The notes: generated from the letters alone by a model not told the origin. A stretch of 19,343 bases of DNA from an uncultured Collinsella sp. (GCA_902490445.1 CABUDZ010000032.1:1-19343); one strand, 5' to 3'; counted from the stretch's first letter, positions 1-7,580 are shown. Numbers and translations are program-made.

Positions 1-24
1 AAGGAAATCGTTTACTGCTCCCAT
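1..24 (-). CDS. Start of a truncated gene, product unknown
   Basis: A minus-strand reading frame begins at base 24 and runs off the window edge after eight codons (MGAVNDFL). The start is supported by an AAGGAG ribosome binding site at about 32-37, seven bases from this ATG. A second ATG at 30-28 directly abuts the AAGGAGA and is too close to be used. The gene lies 183 bp downstream of the FGGY kinase on the same strand, with operator-like repeats in the gap. It may therefore belong to the same sugar module, for example as a transporter component, but eight residues are too few to say. Confidence 0.5.
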
Positions 25-110
25 TTTCATTCTCCTTAGTTAATGTTCGTTACTTCTATCGTTCTACCTGAGCGCCCCCTCCTCCTTTTCAATCGGCCAT
101 ATACGCTCAT

Positions 111-133
111 GGTTGTCTACGGTTGTCTATATC
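111..133. promoter_or_regulatory. Operator-like tandem repeat upstream of the truncated gene
   Basis: Two direct copies of GGTTGTCTA(C/T) lie back to back at 111-120 and 121-130, followed by ATATC. Read on the minus strand this is GATATAGACAACCGTAGACAACC. It shares the ATATAGAC core with the palindromic sites in front of the aldolase and HAD genes. This suggests a binding site for the same regulator upstream of the gene that starts at base 24. The grouping is by eye. Confidence 0.4.
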
Positions 134-207
134 TTACAAAGGGACCGCTATTCGAGTTGCCTTCTCGCATTCCTTTCGGTGAACGGTAGATTTTACAAGA
201 CAAACGG

Positions 208-1698
208 CTACGCGCTATTTAGCTCATAGATAATTTGGAGTGCCTCGAATATACGCATATACCTGCTAAAACGCGCGTCGTAGAGCTCATGGGCCCTGTC
301 GTTTTTTTCAATGGAATCGAGTTTTCTGCAGACCCCTGCGGCAACCGCCGTCAAGTCTTGGCCGCAAGAAGCCGAGAGAGCCAGCAGCGCCGCGCCCTGA
401 CCGGCACCGGAGGATTCCATCCGCACCATATCGACCCCCAACACGTTGGAGAGCGTTTGCGCCCAAAAATCGTTCTTGGCCCCTCCTCCAACGAGCCTGA
501 TGCTGCGCCACTCTTCCGAATGGTCCACGGACTCCTTGAGCTCCCTTAAGGCATACGCCGTGCCCTCCATCAGAGCCCTTTCGAGCTCGGAACGAGTCGT
601 GTCAAGATCAAGCCCCAGAAAGGCACCGCGTACCGACGGGCAACCGTGCAGGACTTTTTCTCCCGATAGATGGGGGTAGAACATGAGATCCCTCATGTCG
701 TAGAAGGGGTCCTCGACGGCCTTGTCCTCCAAATCGTAGGACTCACTGCTTAGAATCTGCCCGTACCACCATTCCTTGGCACCGCCGCACGATCTGATAC
801 TCAGCTGAATTTGGGTCTTAAGGGTATTTCCCCACTTGAACAACACGGGCTTGCCAACAGCCGGAAGGTCAACTCCCTCAGATGAATACATCAGCACGCC
901 GCTTGTTCCAAGTGAGATGGTGGGGACGCCCTCCAAAAGGCATCCCGTGCAGATCGCTGCCGCGGGATTGTCGCCCGTTCCCCTCACGATCATGGCACCT
1001 GCGGGAATTCCCGTCTCGCTTGAAGCTCTCTCAACCACGGCCCCAATTACGGCATCAGAAGGCTCGACAACGGGAAGCAACGACTCGGGGATTCCAAAAT
1101 GCTCGCAGACCTCACCGATCCAAGCTTGCCTCTCGTTATCGTAGAGCCCTGTTGTCGAAGCCCCGCAATAGTCCGTACCAGCACGCCCGCCAAACTTGAG
1201 AGCAATCCAATCTGAAACCGAAAGAAACACTTCGCTCTTTGAAAGGCCCTCAGGATTATTCTTAGCTATCCATGCAAGGTTAATCGCCGGAACCCCAGTC
1301 GAAAGAAAGCTGGCGACCCTAGGATAGCCCGCAGACAGAGCCCACTGCTTCTCGGTAAAGACAGCGTCAATCGTGCGCTGGTCGTTCCACATTATGGCGG
1401 GACACGTTGGCACCCCATCGGCATCGATCAAGACCGTCGTGTGCATCTGCCCGGTAGCACCAACGCCTTTTATTAGAGACAGGTCAACTTTCTCTCCAAG
1501 CAGGGAGCATGCAGAGCAAATGGCGATCCACCATGTCTCGGGATTGATCTCCCGCCAACCGGGATGAGGCTCAGAGCACTCGTAAGCCTCGCTCGCAGTC
1601 GCGACAACTTTTCCGCCTTCATCAATGCACGTGAGCTTCACCGATGACGTGCCCACATCGACACCAAGGTAGAGCGCACCCATTATCGCCTCATCCAT
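208..1698 (-). CDS. FGGY-family carbohydrate kinase, xylulokinase-like
   Basis: ATP-dependent sugar kinase of the FGGY (XylB/GlpK) family, cytoplasmic, expected to phosphorylate a ketose or polyol. It is 496 residues long, the usual family length. The N-terminal half has the phosphate-binding LGVDVGTSS (about 11-19), the xylulokinase-type GQMH (83-86) and WNDQR (104-108). The catalytic-base region is GTGDNPAAA with Asp 243, followed by SLGTSG. The C-terminal half has the nucleotide-binding GGGAKNDFW and a late SGAGQGAA. The gene starts 15 bp after the aldolase stop, so the two are co-transcribed. A second start at 1683 (MGALYLGVDVG) has GAGG five bases upstream and is about equally likely. 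The GQMH motif favours D-xylulose. However, the partner is an FBA-type aldolase rather than pentose-phosphate enzymes, so the true substrate is open. Confidence 0.9.
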   Translation of the reverse strand: MDEAIMGALYLGVDVGTSSVKLTCIDEGGKVVATASEAYECSEPHPGWREINPETWWIAICSACSLLGEKVDLSLIKGVGATGQMHTTVLIDADGVPTCPAIMWNDQRTIDAVFTEKQWALSAGYPRVASFLSTGVPAINLAWIAKNNPEGLSKSEVFLSVSDWIALKFGGRAGTDYCGASTTGLYDNERQAWIGEVCEHFGIPESLLPVVEPSDAVIGAVVERASSETGIPAGAMIVRGTGDNPAAAICTGCLLEGVPTISLGTSGVLMYSSEGVDLPAVGKPVLFKWGNTLKTQIQLSIRSCGGAKEWWYGQILSSESYDLEDKAVEDPFYDMRDLMFYPHLSGEKVLHGCPSVRGAFLGLDLDTTRSELERALMEGTAYALRELKESVDHSEEWRSIRLVGGGAKNDFWAQTLSNVLGVDMVRMESSGAGQGAALLALSASCGQDLTAVAAGVCRKLDSIEKNDRAHELYDARFSRYMRIFEALQIIYELNSA

Positions 1699-1713
1699 GT
1701 TCGTAATTCCGCG

Positions 1714-2556
1714 CTACTCAGCGATGCCGTTGATGGCGTGCGTCGTCTTGTAAGCAACGTCCGCAACTGCCTTACGTGTATCAATCAGTACCTTGGCGAG
1801 ATTATGCTCGTTGCTGTTTGCCTCGTACGCCTTGCCAACCGTCGTGATGTAGGCCTTGCGCAGGTCGCTTGCGATGTTGATCTTGGACATCTTGTGCGGC
1901 TGCATAGCGTGGATGGTCTCATAGGGAATGCCCGAGCCACCATGAAGAACGAGGGGACACGGAGACACCTCGGCAAGCTTCTCAAGCAGCGGCAAATCGA
2001 TGCGCGGCGTATCCTCAAGGCCGTGAACGTTGCCGATAGACACGGCCAACAGGTCGCAGCCCGTGCGCTCCACAAACTCGCAAACCTGATCGGGGTCGGT
2101 CTTAAGATCCGCCTCGGAAACATGATCGTCTTCTTTGCCCTTGATGGCACCGAGCTCAGCCTCAACGGGCACGCCGTAGCAATGGCAGTAGTCAACTGCC
2201 TGGCGCGAGAAGCGAATGTTCTCCTCAAAGGGCAACGCGGCACCGTCGATCATAACGGAGGTAAAGCCGGCCTGAACCGCCTGTCGAACATCCTCGAGCG
2301 TCTTGCCGTGGTCAAGATGCAGACACGTGGGAACGATATAGTCCTCCGCCGCGCGTTTAACGATAGAGGCGATCATGCCGTAATCGGAAAGCTTAACGTT
2401 GGTAGGGGCGATCTGGAGGATGCCCGGCATGCCGGCCTTCTGCAATCCGTCCAAGATACCCAGGGTCATCTCCATATTGGTCGTGTTATATGCGGGAAGG
2501 AGCCATCCGTTCTTGCGTGCAATCTGGATCAGCTCAGTCGAAGTTACAACTGCCAT
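1714..2556 (-). CDS. Class II fructose/tagatose-bisphosphate aldolase family protein
   Basis: Zinc-dependent class II aldolase of the FbaA/GatY family, which cleaves ketose (bis)phosphates to dihydroxyacetone phosphate and an aldehyde. It has 280 residues, close to GatY/KbaY. Family residues are visible: catalytic Asp 82 with zinc ligand His 83 (LHLDHG), Glu 134 (VEAELG), zinc ligands His 178 (GNVHG) and His 205 (LHGGSG), and the phosphate-binding GGSG (206-209) plus NIASD (about 227-231). GGAGG four bases before the ATG fixes the start. Two operator-like palindromes lie 57-91 bp upstream, and the FGGY kinase follows after 15 bp. Whether it acts on fructose-1,6-bisphosphate, tagatose-1,6-bisphosphate or another ketose phosphate cannot be read from sequence. 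The pairing with a sugar kinase argues for a catabolic rather than a glycolytic role. Confidence 0.92.
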   Translation of the reverse strand: MAVVTSTELIQIARKNGWLLPAYNTTNMEMTLGILDGLQKAGMPGILQIAPTNVKLSDYGMIASIVKRAAEDYIVPTCLHLDHGKTLEDVRQAVQAGFTSVMIDGAALPFEENIRFSRQAVDYCHCYGVPVEAELGAIKGKEDDHVSEADLKTDPDQVCEFVERTGCDLLAVSIGNVHGLEDTPRIDLPLLEKLAEVSPCPLVLHGGSGIPYETIHAMQPHKMSKINIASDLRKAYITTVGKAYEANSNEHNLAKVLIDTRKAVADVAYKTTHAINGIAE

Positions 2557-2612
2557 GATTCCTCCAACCGGGTTACGGCAATTCGAGTTGAGTTTACGTT
2601 CCAGATACTTAT

Positions 2613-2647
2613 ATAGACGTCTATGTACCTGTTTATAGACGACTATA
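2613..2647. promoter_or_regulatory. Paired operator-like palindromes upstream of the aldolase gene
   Basis: There is a perfect 12-bp palindrome, ATAGACGTCTAT, at 2613-2624. A near-palindrome, TATAGACGACTATA, lies at 2634-2647 with arms TATAG/CTATA and two central mismatches. Their centres are 22 bp apart, about two helical turns, so two dimers could bind the same face of the DNA. The core resembles GntR/HutC-type operators, which often contain TAGAC/GTCTA. The match to the site before the HAD gene is direct, but the regulator is not in the window. Confidence 0.6.
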
Positions 2648-2691
2648 TACCTTTTTGATTCTTGCGCATAGCATTAAATGTCTCGAATTAG

Positions 2692-2723
2692 AAAAAGGGC
2701 TGCCGAGAAACAGTCGACAGCCC
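2692..2723 (-). terminator. Rho-independent terminator of the HAD gene
   Basis: On the minus strand GGGCTG (2723-2718) pairs with CAGCCC (2702-2697). The stem is extended by CGA/TCG after one mismatch, and a run of five T follows (2696-2692). It lies 14 bp past the HAD stop codon, so the HAD gene ends as its own transcript before the aldolase-kinase operon. Confidence 0.75.
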
Positions 2724-2737
2724 ATCGTTCAACCTGT

Positions 2738-3394
2738 TTACCCCAATGTTCCGCTTGCCAGCATGTCGACAACATCATTAAGGTTCAGGACAATCGCCGT
2801 GGCTAATCTTTCCATCTCTTCTGTTGGCTCGGAGAGATCAGGAACCATGACGGTGTGAAAACCTCCTGCAAAGCCCGCGCGCACCCCGTTATAGGAATCC
2901 TCCAAGACGAGGGATTTTTGCGGCGGCACCCCTAGCTCGTCCGCCGCTTTTAAAAAGACGTCAGGATAGGGCTTGGCATGCTCGACCTCGATACCAGAAA
3001 CGATCGAATCAAAATATGGAAGTATTCCTCCCCTTATCAGGTTGGCCTTGATCATCTCCCTGCTCGACGAGGAGGCAACCGCCATCGGAATCCCTTCAAT
3101 CTTGAGATACTCGAGAAGCCTATCCAATCCAGGTTTTTTCTCTGCGCCATGGGCCAATGCTTCATGGGCTATTTCGTAAAAACGATCAACAAATGCCTTG
3201 GGGTCGACTTCGTCACCATACCATTCGCGAATAATGGATACGGCCTCGGCTCCATTGGTTCCGCGCATGGCGTCCGCAAGGCCCTCCATGCACTCAACCC
3301 CAAACTCGATTGCGGTCTTAGGCCAACAAGAAGCCCAGATAGGCTCGGTGTCAAACATAAGCCCATCCATATCGAAGATAACCGCCTCGTACAT
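2738..3394 (-). CDS. HAD-superfamily sugar-phosphate phosphatase or phosphoglucomutase-like
   Basis: HAD hydrolase of the beta-phosphoglucomutase/phosphatase subfamily, 218 residues. Motif I is FDMDGLMFDTE with Asp 8 (nucleophile) and Asp 10. Motif II is VASSSS, motif III is the Lys of HAKPYPDVFLKAA, and motif IV is LVLEDSYNGVRAG, acidic residues that hold magnesium. An alpha-helical cap lies between motifs I and II. The start at 3394 (MYEAVIFDMDG) has GGGAGG six bases upstream. The frame stays open to 3472 but has no support there. An operator-like palindrome 18 bp before the start matches those of the aldolase gene, so the enzyme probably serves the same sugar pathway. Substrate cannot be told within this promiscuous family. 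Confidence 0.88.
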   Translation of the reverse strand: MYEAVIFDMDGLMFDTEPIWASCWPKTAIEFGVECMEGLADAMRGTNGAEAVSIIREWYGDEVDPKAFVDRFYEIAHEALAHGAEKKPGLDRLLEYLKIEGIPMAVASSSSREMIKANLIRGGILPYFDSIVSGIEVEHAKPYPDVFLKAADELGVPPQKSLVLEDSYNGVRAGFAGGFHTVMVPDLSEPTEEMERLATAIVLNLNDVVDMLASGTLG

Positions 3395-3412
3395 ATTGCC
3401 TCCCTGTTCAAG

Positions 3413-3437
3413 TAGACGTCTATATACGTTTATTCTA
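3413..3437 (-). promoter_or_regulatory. Promoter and operator of the HAD gene
   Basis: On the minus strand TGCTAGAAT forms an extended -10 element (hexamer at 3437-3432). No good -35 is seen. The perfect palindrome TAGACGTCTA at 3413-3422 then lies just downstream of the expected transcription start, where a bound repressor would block the polymerase. It is the same core as at 2613-2624. Confidence 0.5.
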
Positions 3438-3470
3438 GCAAAGGAGGACTTTTCTCTACTGCAACGGCAC

Positions 3471-3509
3471 AAAAAGGTGCCCGCCCCACAGATGCTGGGG
3501 CGGGCACCT
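3471..3509 (-). terminator. Strong hairpin, second terminator behind the EF-G-like gene
   Basis: A perfect 13-bp stem, AGGTGCCCGCCCC (3475-3487) against GGGGCGGGCACCT (3497-3509), encloses a 9-nt loop. On the minus strand it is followed by four more T (3474-3471). It lies downstream of a first terminator and upstream of the HAD promoter, so it would insulate that promoter. It could also be a dispersed repeat, since this gap already has a terminator. Confidence 0.65.
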
Positions 3510-3517
3510 CGCCCGCC

Positions 3518-3561
3518 AAAAAAGCCGCCACAACGGAACTACCCCATCGCGGCGGTTTTTT
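3518..3561 (-). terminator. Terminator of the EF-G-like gene
   Basis: AAAAAGCCGCC (3519-3529) pairs with GGCGGTTTTTT (3551-3561) with one G-U pair and a 21-nt loop. Both sides carry an A/T tract, so it could work in both directions. It begins 10 bp after the stop codon of the EF-G-like gene. Confidence 0.75.
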
Positions 3562-3570
3562 ATCGTCTAG

Positions 3571-5646
3571 TTACTTAGCGCGGCCCTCCTCATAGCGCTC
3601 GACCAGCTTGGCCTGAACGTCATAGGGCACCTGCTCATAGCCCGCGGGCTTCATGGTAAAGTCGCCCGTTCCGCGCGTGATGGAGCGCAGACGCGTCGAG
3701 TAATCCGTCAGCTCGGCCAGCGGCGCCTGGGCAATGACCACGGTGTCTCCGCGCTCATCGGTCTCCATGCCCGTCACGCGACCGCGCGAGGCCGAGATGT
3801 CGCCCATCACGGCGCCGGCGTAGCTCTCGGGGATGGTCACCGTGATTTCCTCGATGGGCTCCAGCACCACCGGGTCGGCATCGGCGCATGCCTTGCGCAG
3901 GCCGATGCGAGCCGCCGCGCGGAACGCCATCTCGTTGGAGTCGACGCTGTGATACGAGCCATCGTACACAGCCACGCGAATGCCCGTGAGCGGGTAGCCG
4001 GCGATGATGCCGTCCTTCATAGTCTCCTGGACGCCCTTGTCCACGGCAGGGATCAGCGAGCGCGGAATGCGGCCGCCCACGACCTCGTCTACGAACTCAT
4101 AACCGTCGCTCGTACCGTCGGCGGTAATCATCGGCTCCACACGCAGCCAGCAGTCACCATACTGGCCGGCGCCGCCGGTCTGCTTCTTATGACGACCCTG
4201 GGCACTTGCCGTGCGGCGGATGGTCTCGCGATACGGGATACGGATCGGCACGCTCTTGGCAGCGACCTTGGTGCGGTCCTCCAGACGATTGAGCAGGACC
4301 GAAACCTGTGCCTCGCCCACCGCCGAGATAATGGTCTGGCCGGTCTCCTCGTCGCGGTCGATGCTCATGGTCGGATCGGCCTTACAAGCCTTCTCGATAA
4401 ACGTGTAGAGCTTCTCTTCGTCGCCGCGATTCTCGGCCTCGATGGCGATGCGGTACTGCGAGTTGGGGAACTTAAACGCCGCCGCCTCGACCTTACCGGT
4501 AATGGAGAGCGTATCGCCCGTCTCGGCAGCCAGCTTGGGCGCCACGATAATATCGCCGGCATAGGCGTGACCGACTTCGGTCATGTCGCGGCCGCACATC
4601 ACATACAGGTGAGCCAGACGCTCGCCCTTGCGCGTGCGCGCATTGACCAGCTCAAGGCCCGGCTCAAGCGTGCCCGTCAGCACCTTGATAAAGCTGATAC
4701 GACCCTGCTGCGGATCGGCCAGGGTCTTAAACACAAACGCCACCGGGCGGTCATCGTCGCTCGAAATCTTGAGCGAATCGCCGTCGATGAGCGGCATCTC
4801 ACCGTAGTCCGTCGGCGCCGGGAAGTACGTGGCGATGTCGTCCATCAGCGAGTTGACGCCCTGCTCCTTAATGCAATCGCCCGCAAAGACCGGCACAAAG
4901 ATGCGCTCGGCAATCGCCTTCGACAGCAGGCCCTCGAGCTCCTCCTGCGTCAGCGTCTCCTCGCCTTCCAAGTACTTCATCATCAGTTCGTCGTCAGCCT
5001 CGGCCACCAGCTCGCACAGATGGTCATGGGCTTCCTCGGCCTGGGCACGATACTCCTCGGGAATCTCCGACTCAACGGCCTCGGCGCCGTTGCAGTGGCG
5101 TGCCTTCATGCGCACCAGGTCGATGATGCCGTCAAAGTCCTCGCCCTCGCCCCAGGGAAGGGTCACGGCGCCCAGGCGCGTACCAAAGCGCTCCTGCAGC
5201 AGGTCCATCGTAGTCGCAAAGCTGGCCTCGGAGCGCGACAGGCGGTTTACAAACACCGCACGCGCCAGACGCAGGTCCTCGGCGGCATACCAGAGTTTAA
5301 CCGTTGTAGGCTGCGGGCCGGCCTCGGCGTCGACCACAAACAGAGCCGTCTCGCAGACGCTCATCGCGGCATAGGCGTCGCCGATAAAATCGGGATAGCA
5401 CGGGGCATCGAGCACATTGATGCGCGCGCCCTTCCAGTCTATCGGCGCAATGGTCGTCGAGATGGAAAATGCACGCTTGACCTCTTCGGGGTCATAGTCG
5501 AGCGTGGGCTTGGTGCCGTCGTGGCCGCCCAGGCGGGCGGTCTTGCCGGAAAGGTGGAGCATGGCCTCGGCGAGTAAAGTCTTGCCCACCCCGCCTTGGC
5601 CTACGAGCACCACGTTCCTTACGTTACCGGTCTTGGGAGCACCCAT
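3571..5646 (-). CDS. Elongation factor G-like protein (EF-G2-type paralog)
   Basis: A translational GTPase of EF-G architecture, 691 residues: G domain, domain II, EF-G domains III and V, and domain IV with an RIPRSLIPAVDKGVQE-type segment. The start at 5646 (MGAPKTGNVRNVVLVG) is set by AAGGAGG five bases upstream. The frame extends to 5757 without support. GTPase motifs are degenerate. G1 is GQGGVGKT (16-23) without the usual His. G3 is DAPCYPDF (80-87), where canonical EF-G has DTPGHVDF, so the Gly is Cys and the catalytic His is Tyr. G4 is NRLS (134-137) instead of NKxD. Actinobacterial EF-G2 proteins are known to drift at these positions, so this is probably the second, non-essential EF-G-like factor rather than FusA. 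It is a single-gene unit between its terminators and the importer operon. Function is unknown. Confidence 0.88.
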   Translation of the reverse strand: MGAPKTGNVRNVVLVGQGGVGKTLLAEAMLHLSGKTARLGGHDGTKPTLDYDPEEVKRAFSISTTIAPIDWKGARINVLDAPCYPDFIGDAYAAMSVCETALFVVDAEAGPQPTTVKLWYAAEDLRLARAVFVNRLSRSEASFATTMDLLQERFGTRLGAVTLPWGEGEDFDGIIDLVRMKARHCNGAEAVESEIPEEYRAQAEEAHDHLCELVAEADDELMMKYLEGEETLTQEELEGLLSKAIAERIFVPVFAGDCIKEQGVNSLMDDIATYFPAPTDYGEMPLIDGDSLKISSDDDRPVAFVFKTLADPQQGRISFIKVLTGTLEPGLELVNARTRKGERLAHLYVMCGRDMTEVGHAYAGDIIVAPKLAAETGDTLSITGKVEAAAFKFPNSQYRIAIEAENRGDEEKLYTFIEKACKADPTMSIDRDEETGQTIISAVGEAQVSVLLNRLEDRTKVAAKSVPIRIPYRETIRRTASAQGRHKKQTGGAGQYGDCWLRVEPMITADGTSDGYEFVDEVVGGRIPRSLIPAVDKGVQETMKDGIIAGYPLTGIRVAVYDGSYHSVDSNEMAFRAAARIGLRKACADADPVVLEPIEEITVTIPESYAGAVMGDISASRGRVTGMETDERGDTVVIAQAPLAELTDYSTRLRSITRGTGDFTMKPAGYEQVPYDVQAKLVERYEEGRAK

Positions 5647-5883
5647 GATGACCTCCTTGCAGGGCCGCGCGCAATGCGCGACGCCAACGGGGAGAGTTCG
5701 CGGTCGGTGCCGTCCCAGGAGCAGCATGGTCGGCAGCCGAGCCGACTCACCCTCCAAATGTCCTATGCCACCACCCTACCCTTGCAGCCGCCCATCCATG
5801 CACACCTTTCGGCACGCGTATGAATACAGACGGCGAGAGGATGGGGCGAGCAGGCGAGAGGATTATTAAACCCCATCGATACA

Positions 5884-5920
5884 AATAAAAGCCGCCGCAG
5901 ACCATAAGACCTGCGACGGC
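5884..5920 (-). terminator. Terminator of the amino-acid importer operon
   Basis: GCCGCCGCAG (5891-5900) and CTGCGACGGC (5911-5920) form a 10-bp stem with one mismatch and a 10-nt loop. On the minus strand it is followed by TTTTATTT. It lies 23 bp past the ATPase stop codon. Confidence 0.75.
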
Positions 5921-5943
5921 TTCATCTCAATATATAGTTGAGT

Positions 5944-6708
5944 CTAGCTCTCGATACGGCTCAAGAACTCACGGGTGCGCTGCTCACGCGGATGGTCGAT
6001 AACCTGCTCGGCAGGACCCTCCTCGACAATGCGGCCGCCGTCCATAAAGACCACGCGGTCGGCAACATCGCGCGCAAACTGCATTGCGTGGGTCACGATC
6101 ACCATCGTCATGTTCTGCGCCGCAAGGTCTTTAATGACACGCAGCACCTCGGCCGTCAACTCTGGATCGAGCGCCGAGGTCGGCTCATCAAAGAACAAGA
6201 TTTCCGGGTCGAGCGCCAGGGCGCGGGCAATACTCACGCGCTGCTGCTGGCCGCCCGAAAGCTCACATGGCACCTTGTTCTCATTGCCCGTAAGCCCCAT
6301 CTGCGCGATCAGCTCGCACGCACGTGCCTCCACCTGCTCGCGCGGGCGCTTGAGCACACGGATCGGAGCGTCGGTGATGTTTTTCATCACGGTATAGTGC
6401 GGAAACAGATTGTAGTTCTGAAACACCAAGCCAAACCGCGAGCGCGCCTGCTTGGGCACATCGCCTTTCGCATATACCGTGCCCGAGCCCGCATCCGTCG
6501 CAACGGCAAGGTCGCCAAACGAGAGCGAGCCGCCGTCGAGCGTCTCGAGCAGTGTGGCGCAACGCAGCAGCGTGGACTTGCCGCCACCCGAAGGCCCGAT
6601 AATCGCCACGACCTCGCCACGCTTCACCTCAAGCGAGATATCCTTGAGCACCTCATTGCCGCCAAACGCCTTGCGCGCGTTCGATATCATCATTACCGTT
6701 CCGGACAC
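5944..6708 (-). CDS. Polar amino-acid ABC transporter ATP-binding protein
   Basis: Cytoplasmic ATPase of a GlnQ/HisP-type importer, 254 residues, energising uptake through the permease encoded upstream. Motifs: Walker A GPSGGGKST (38-46), Q-loop Gln 97, signature LSGGQQQR (150-157), Walker B EILFFDEP (169-176) and the switch His 207. A GTG start at 6708 is chosen because GGAGG stands five bases before it. An ATG at 6720 would add four residues but has no ribosome binding site. It is the last gene of the binding protein-permease-ATPase operon. The gap to the permease is 173 bp and holds a hairpin and a copy of a repeated structured element, unusual for subunits of one complex. Substrate is probably a polar amino acid such as glutamine, arginine or cystine, and the sequence does not choose among them. 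Confidence 0.9.
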   Translation of the reverse strand: MSGTVMMISNARKAFGGNEVLKDISLEVKRGEVVAIIGPSGGGKSTLLRCATLLETLDGGSLSFGDLAVATDAGSGTVYAKGDVPKQARSRFGLVFQNYNLFPHYTVMKNITDAPIRVLKRPREQVEARACELIAQMGLTGNENKVPCELSGGQQQRVSIARALALDPEILFFDEPTSALDPELTAEVLRVIKDLAAQNMTMVIVTHAMQFARDVADRVVFMDGGRIVEEGPAEQVIDHPREQRTREFLSRIES

Positions 6709-6735
6709 GGGAACCTCCATGTGTTTGAGAAGTCA

Positions 6736-6842
6736 GCGAGCGTGTGGCTGACGAGACAATGTGCTTCGAAAGAGGAGCGCCGCGTACTTCTGTACGCAAG
6801 CGACGGTTTGAGGAGCAGATTGGCCGTCAGGCACGCGCGCAG
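6736..6842. repeat. Structured intergenic element, copy 1 of 2
   Basis: The core consists of GAAAGAGGAGCGCCGCGTAC (6768-6787), loop TTCT, then GTACGCAAGCGACGGTTTGA (6792-6811). GCGTAC/GTACGC closes the loop, and 14 nt on each side form a conserved, mostly unpaired internal loop. Outside it, 6736-6767 and 6812-6842 form a long stem with about five mismatches in roughly 30 positions, including CTGACG/CGTCAG. The same core occurs at 7612-7656 with quite different but again self-complementary outer stems. The element fills the gap between permease and ATPase genes. Its nature is unknown: RNA element, RNA-processing site, or REP-like mobile hairpin. Confidence 0.75.
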
Positions 6843-6853
6843 CGTCGAGCAGT

Positions 6854-6875
6854 CCGCCGTTCGCTAGAACGGCGG
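6854..6875. other. Perfect hairpin just after the permease stop codon
   Basis: CCGCCGTT (6854-6861) and AACGGCGG (6868-6875) form a perfect 8-bp stem with a 6-nt loop, six bases past the permease stop on the minus strand. No T run follows, so it is not a standard terminator. It may protect the 3' end of an upstream mRNA or cause partial termination within the operon. Confidence 0.5.
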
Positions 6876-6881
6876 AACGAT

Positions 6882-7574
6882 CTAGTCATGATAATAGTCC
6901 AGCTTCTTTTCGGCGGCGCCCAGCAGCATCTCGACCACAAAGTTAAAGACCCAGTAGATCAGCGCCGCAATCGCAAACGGCACCATGCTCACTTGCGAGG
7001 CAACCAGCGCCTTGGCCGTCGAGAACATCTCCCCCACGCCGATGGCAAACGCCAGCGAAGTGTCCTTGACCAGCGTGATGATCTCGTTGCCCATCGCCGG
7101 CAGAATACGCTTGGCGACTTGCGGCATCACAATGTACAAAAATGTCTGCAGACGCGAATAGCCCAGCACCTCGGCTGCCTCGTATTGTCCGCGCGGAATG
7201 GACTGCAAGCCCGAGCGATAGATCTCGGCAAAGTAGCCGGCGTAGTTGATGATGAACGCCACAACGCACGCCGTCCATTTGGAATCGGGCGTGAGCGAAA
7301 TGCCGAACACGTAGTACGGGGCGAAGTAGATGGCAAACATCTGCAGCATGAGCGGCGTACCGCGCATGACCGAAATGTAGATGCGCGCAATCCAGCGAAG
7401 CGGCGCAATTTTGCTCATGCGCATGAACGCCACGGGGATTCCCAGCGGAATCGACCCGAGCAGCGTTAGCACAAACAGCTGCAAGCTGACCAAGAATCCC
7501 TGGCCAAGCATCTGCATCATGACTTGAATAGACAACCCAAGCTCTCTTTCACAGTAACGGAACAGCGAACCCAA
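6882..7574 (-). CDS. Polar amino-acid ABC transporter permease
   Basis: Integral membrane permease of the HisM/GlnP family, up to 230 residues. Hydrophobic segments start with FLVSLQLFVLTLLGSIPLG. The EAA loop, which contacts the ATPase, is seen in EAAEVLGYSRLQTFLYIVMPQ followed by the family's A-x-R-I-LPAMGNEI. The MRGTPLMLQ segment is also typical. The start is uncertain: the longest frame begins with TTG at 7574 without a ribosome binding site. Other choices are TTG at 7535, with a weak AGAGAG upstream, and ATG at 7520. The gene lies between the binding-protein gene and the ATPase gene, and both gaps are occupied by copies of the same structured element. Substrate is a polar amino acid by family, not further resolved. 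Confidence 0.88.
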   Translation of the reverse strand: MGSLFRYCERELGLSIQVMMQMLGQGFLVSLQLFVLTLLGSIPLGIPVAFMRMSKIAPLRWIARIYISVMRGTPLMLQMFAIYFAPYYVFGISLTPDSKWTACVVAFIINYAGYFAEIYRSGLQSIPRGQYEAAEVLGYSRLQTFLYIVMPQVAKRILPAMGNEIITLVKDTSLAFAIGVGEMFSTAKALVASQVSMVPFAIAALIYWVFNFVVEMLLGAAEKKLDYYHD

Positions 7575-7580
7575 TGCTAA

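Noticed and set aside
75..95. AAAAGGAGGAG on the minus strand near base 85 as the ribosome binding site of a further gene
   Set aside because: No ATG, GTG or TTG follows at a usable distance in an open frame.
1738..2616. A 292-codon plus-strand open frame opposite the aldolase gene
   Set aside because: Every catalytic residue of a class II aldolase is present on the minus strand. The plus frame also crosses the aldolase promoter region.
3949..5577. A 542-codon plus-strand open frame opposite the EF-G-like gene
   Set aside because: It is a high-GC antisense shadow. The opposite strand encodes a complete EF-G-like protein, and the plus frame shows no domain, only Arg/His/Leu-rich sequence.
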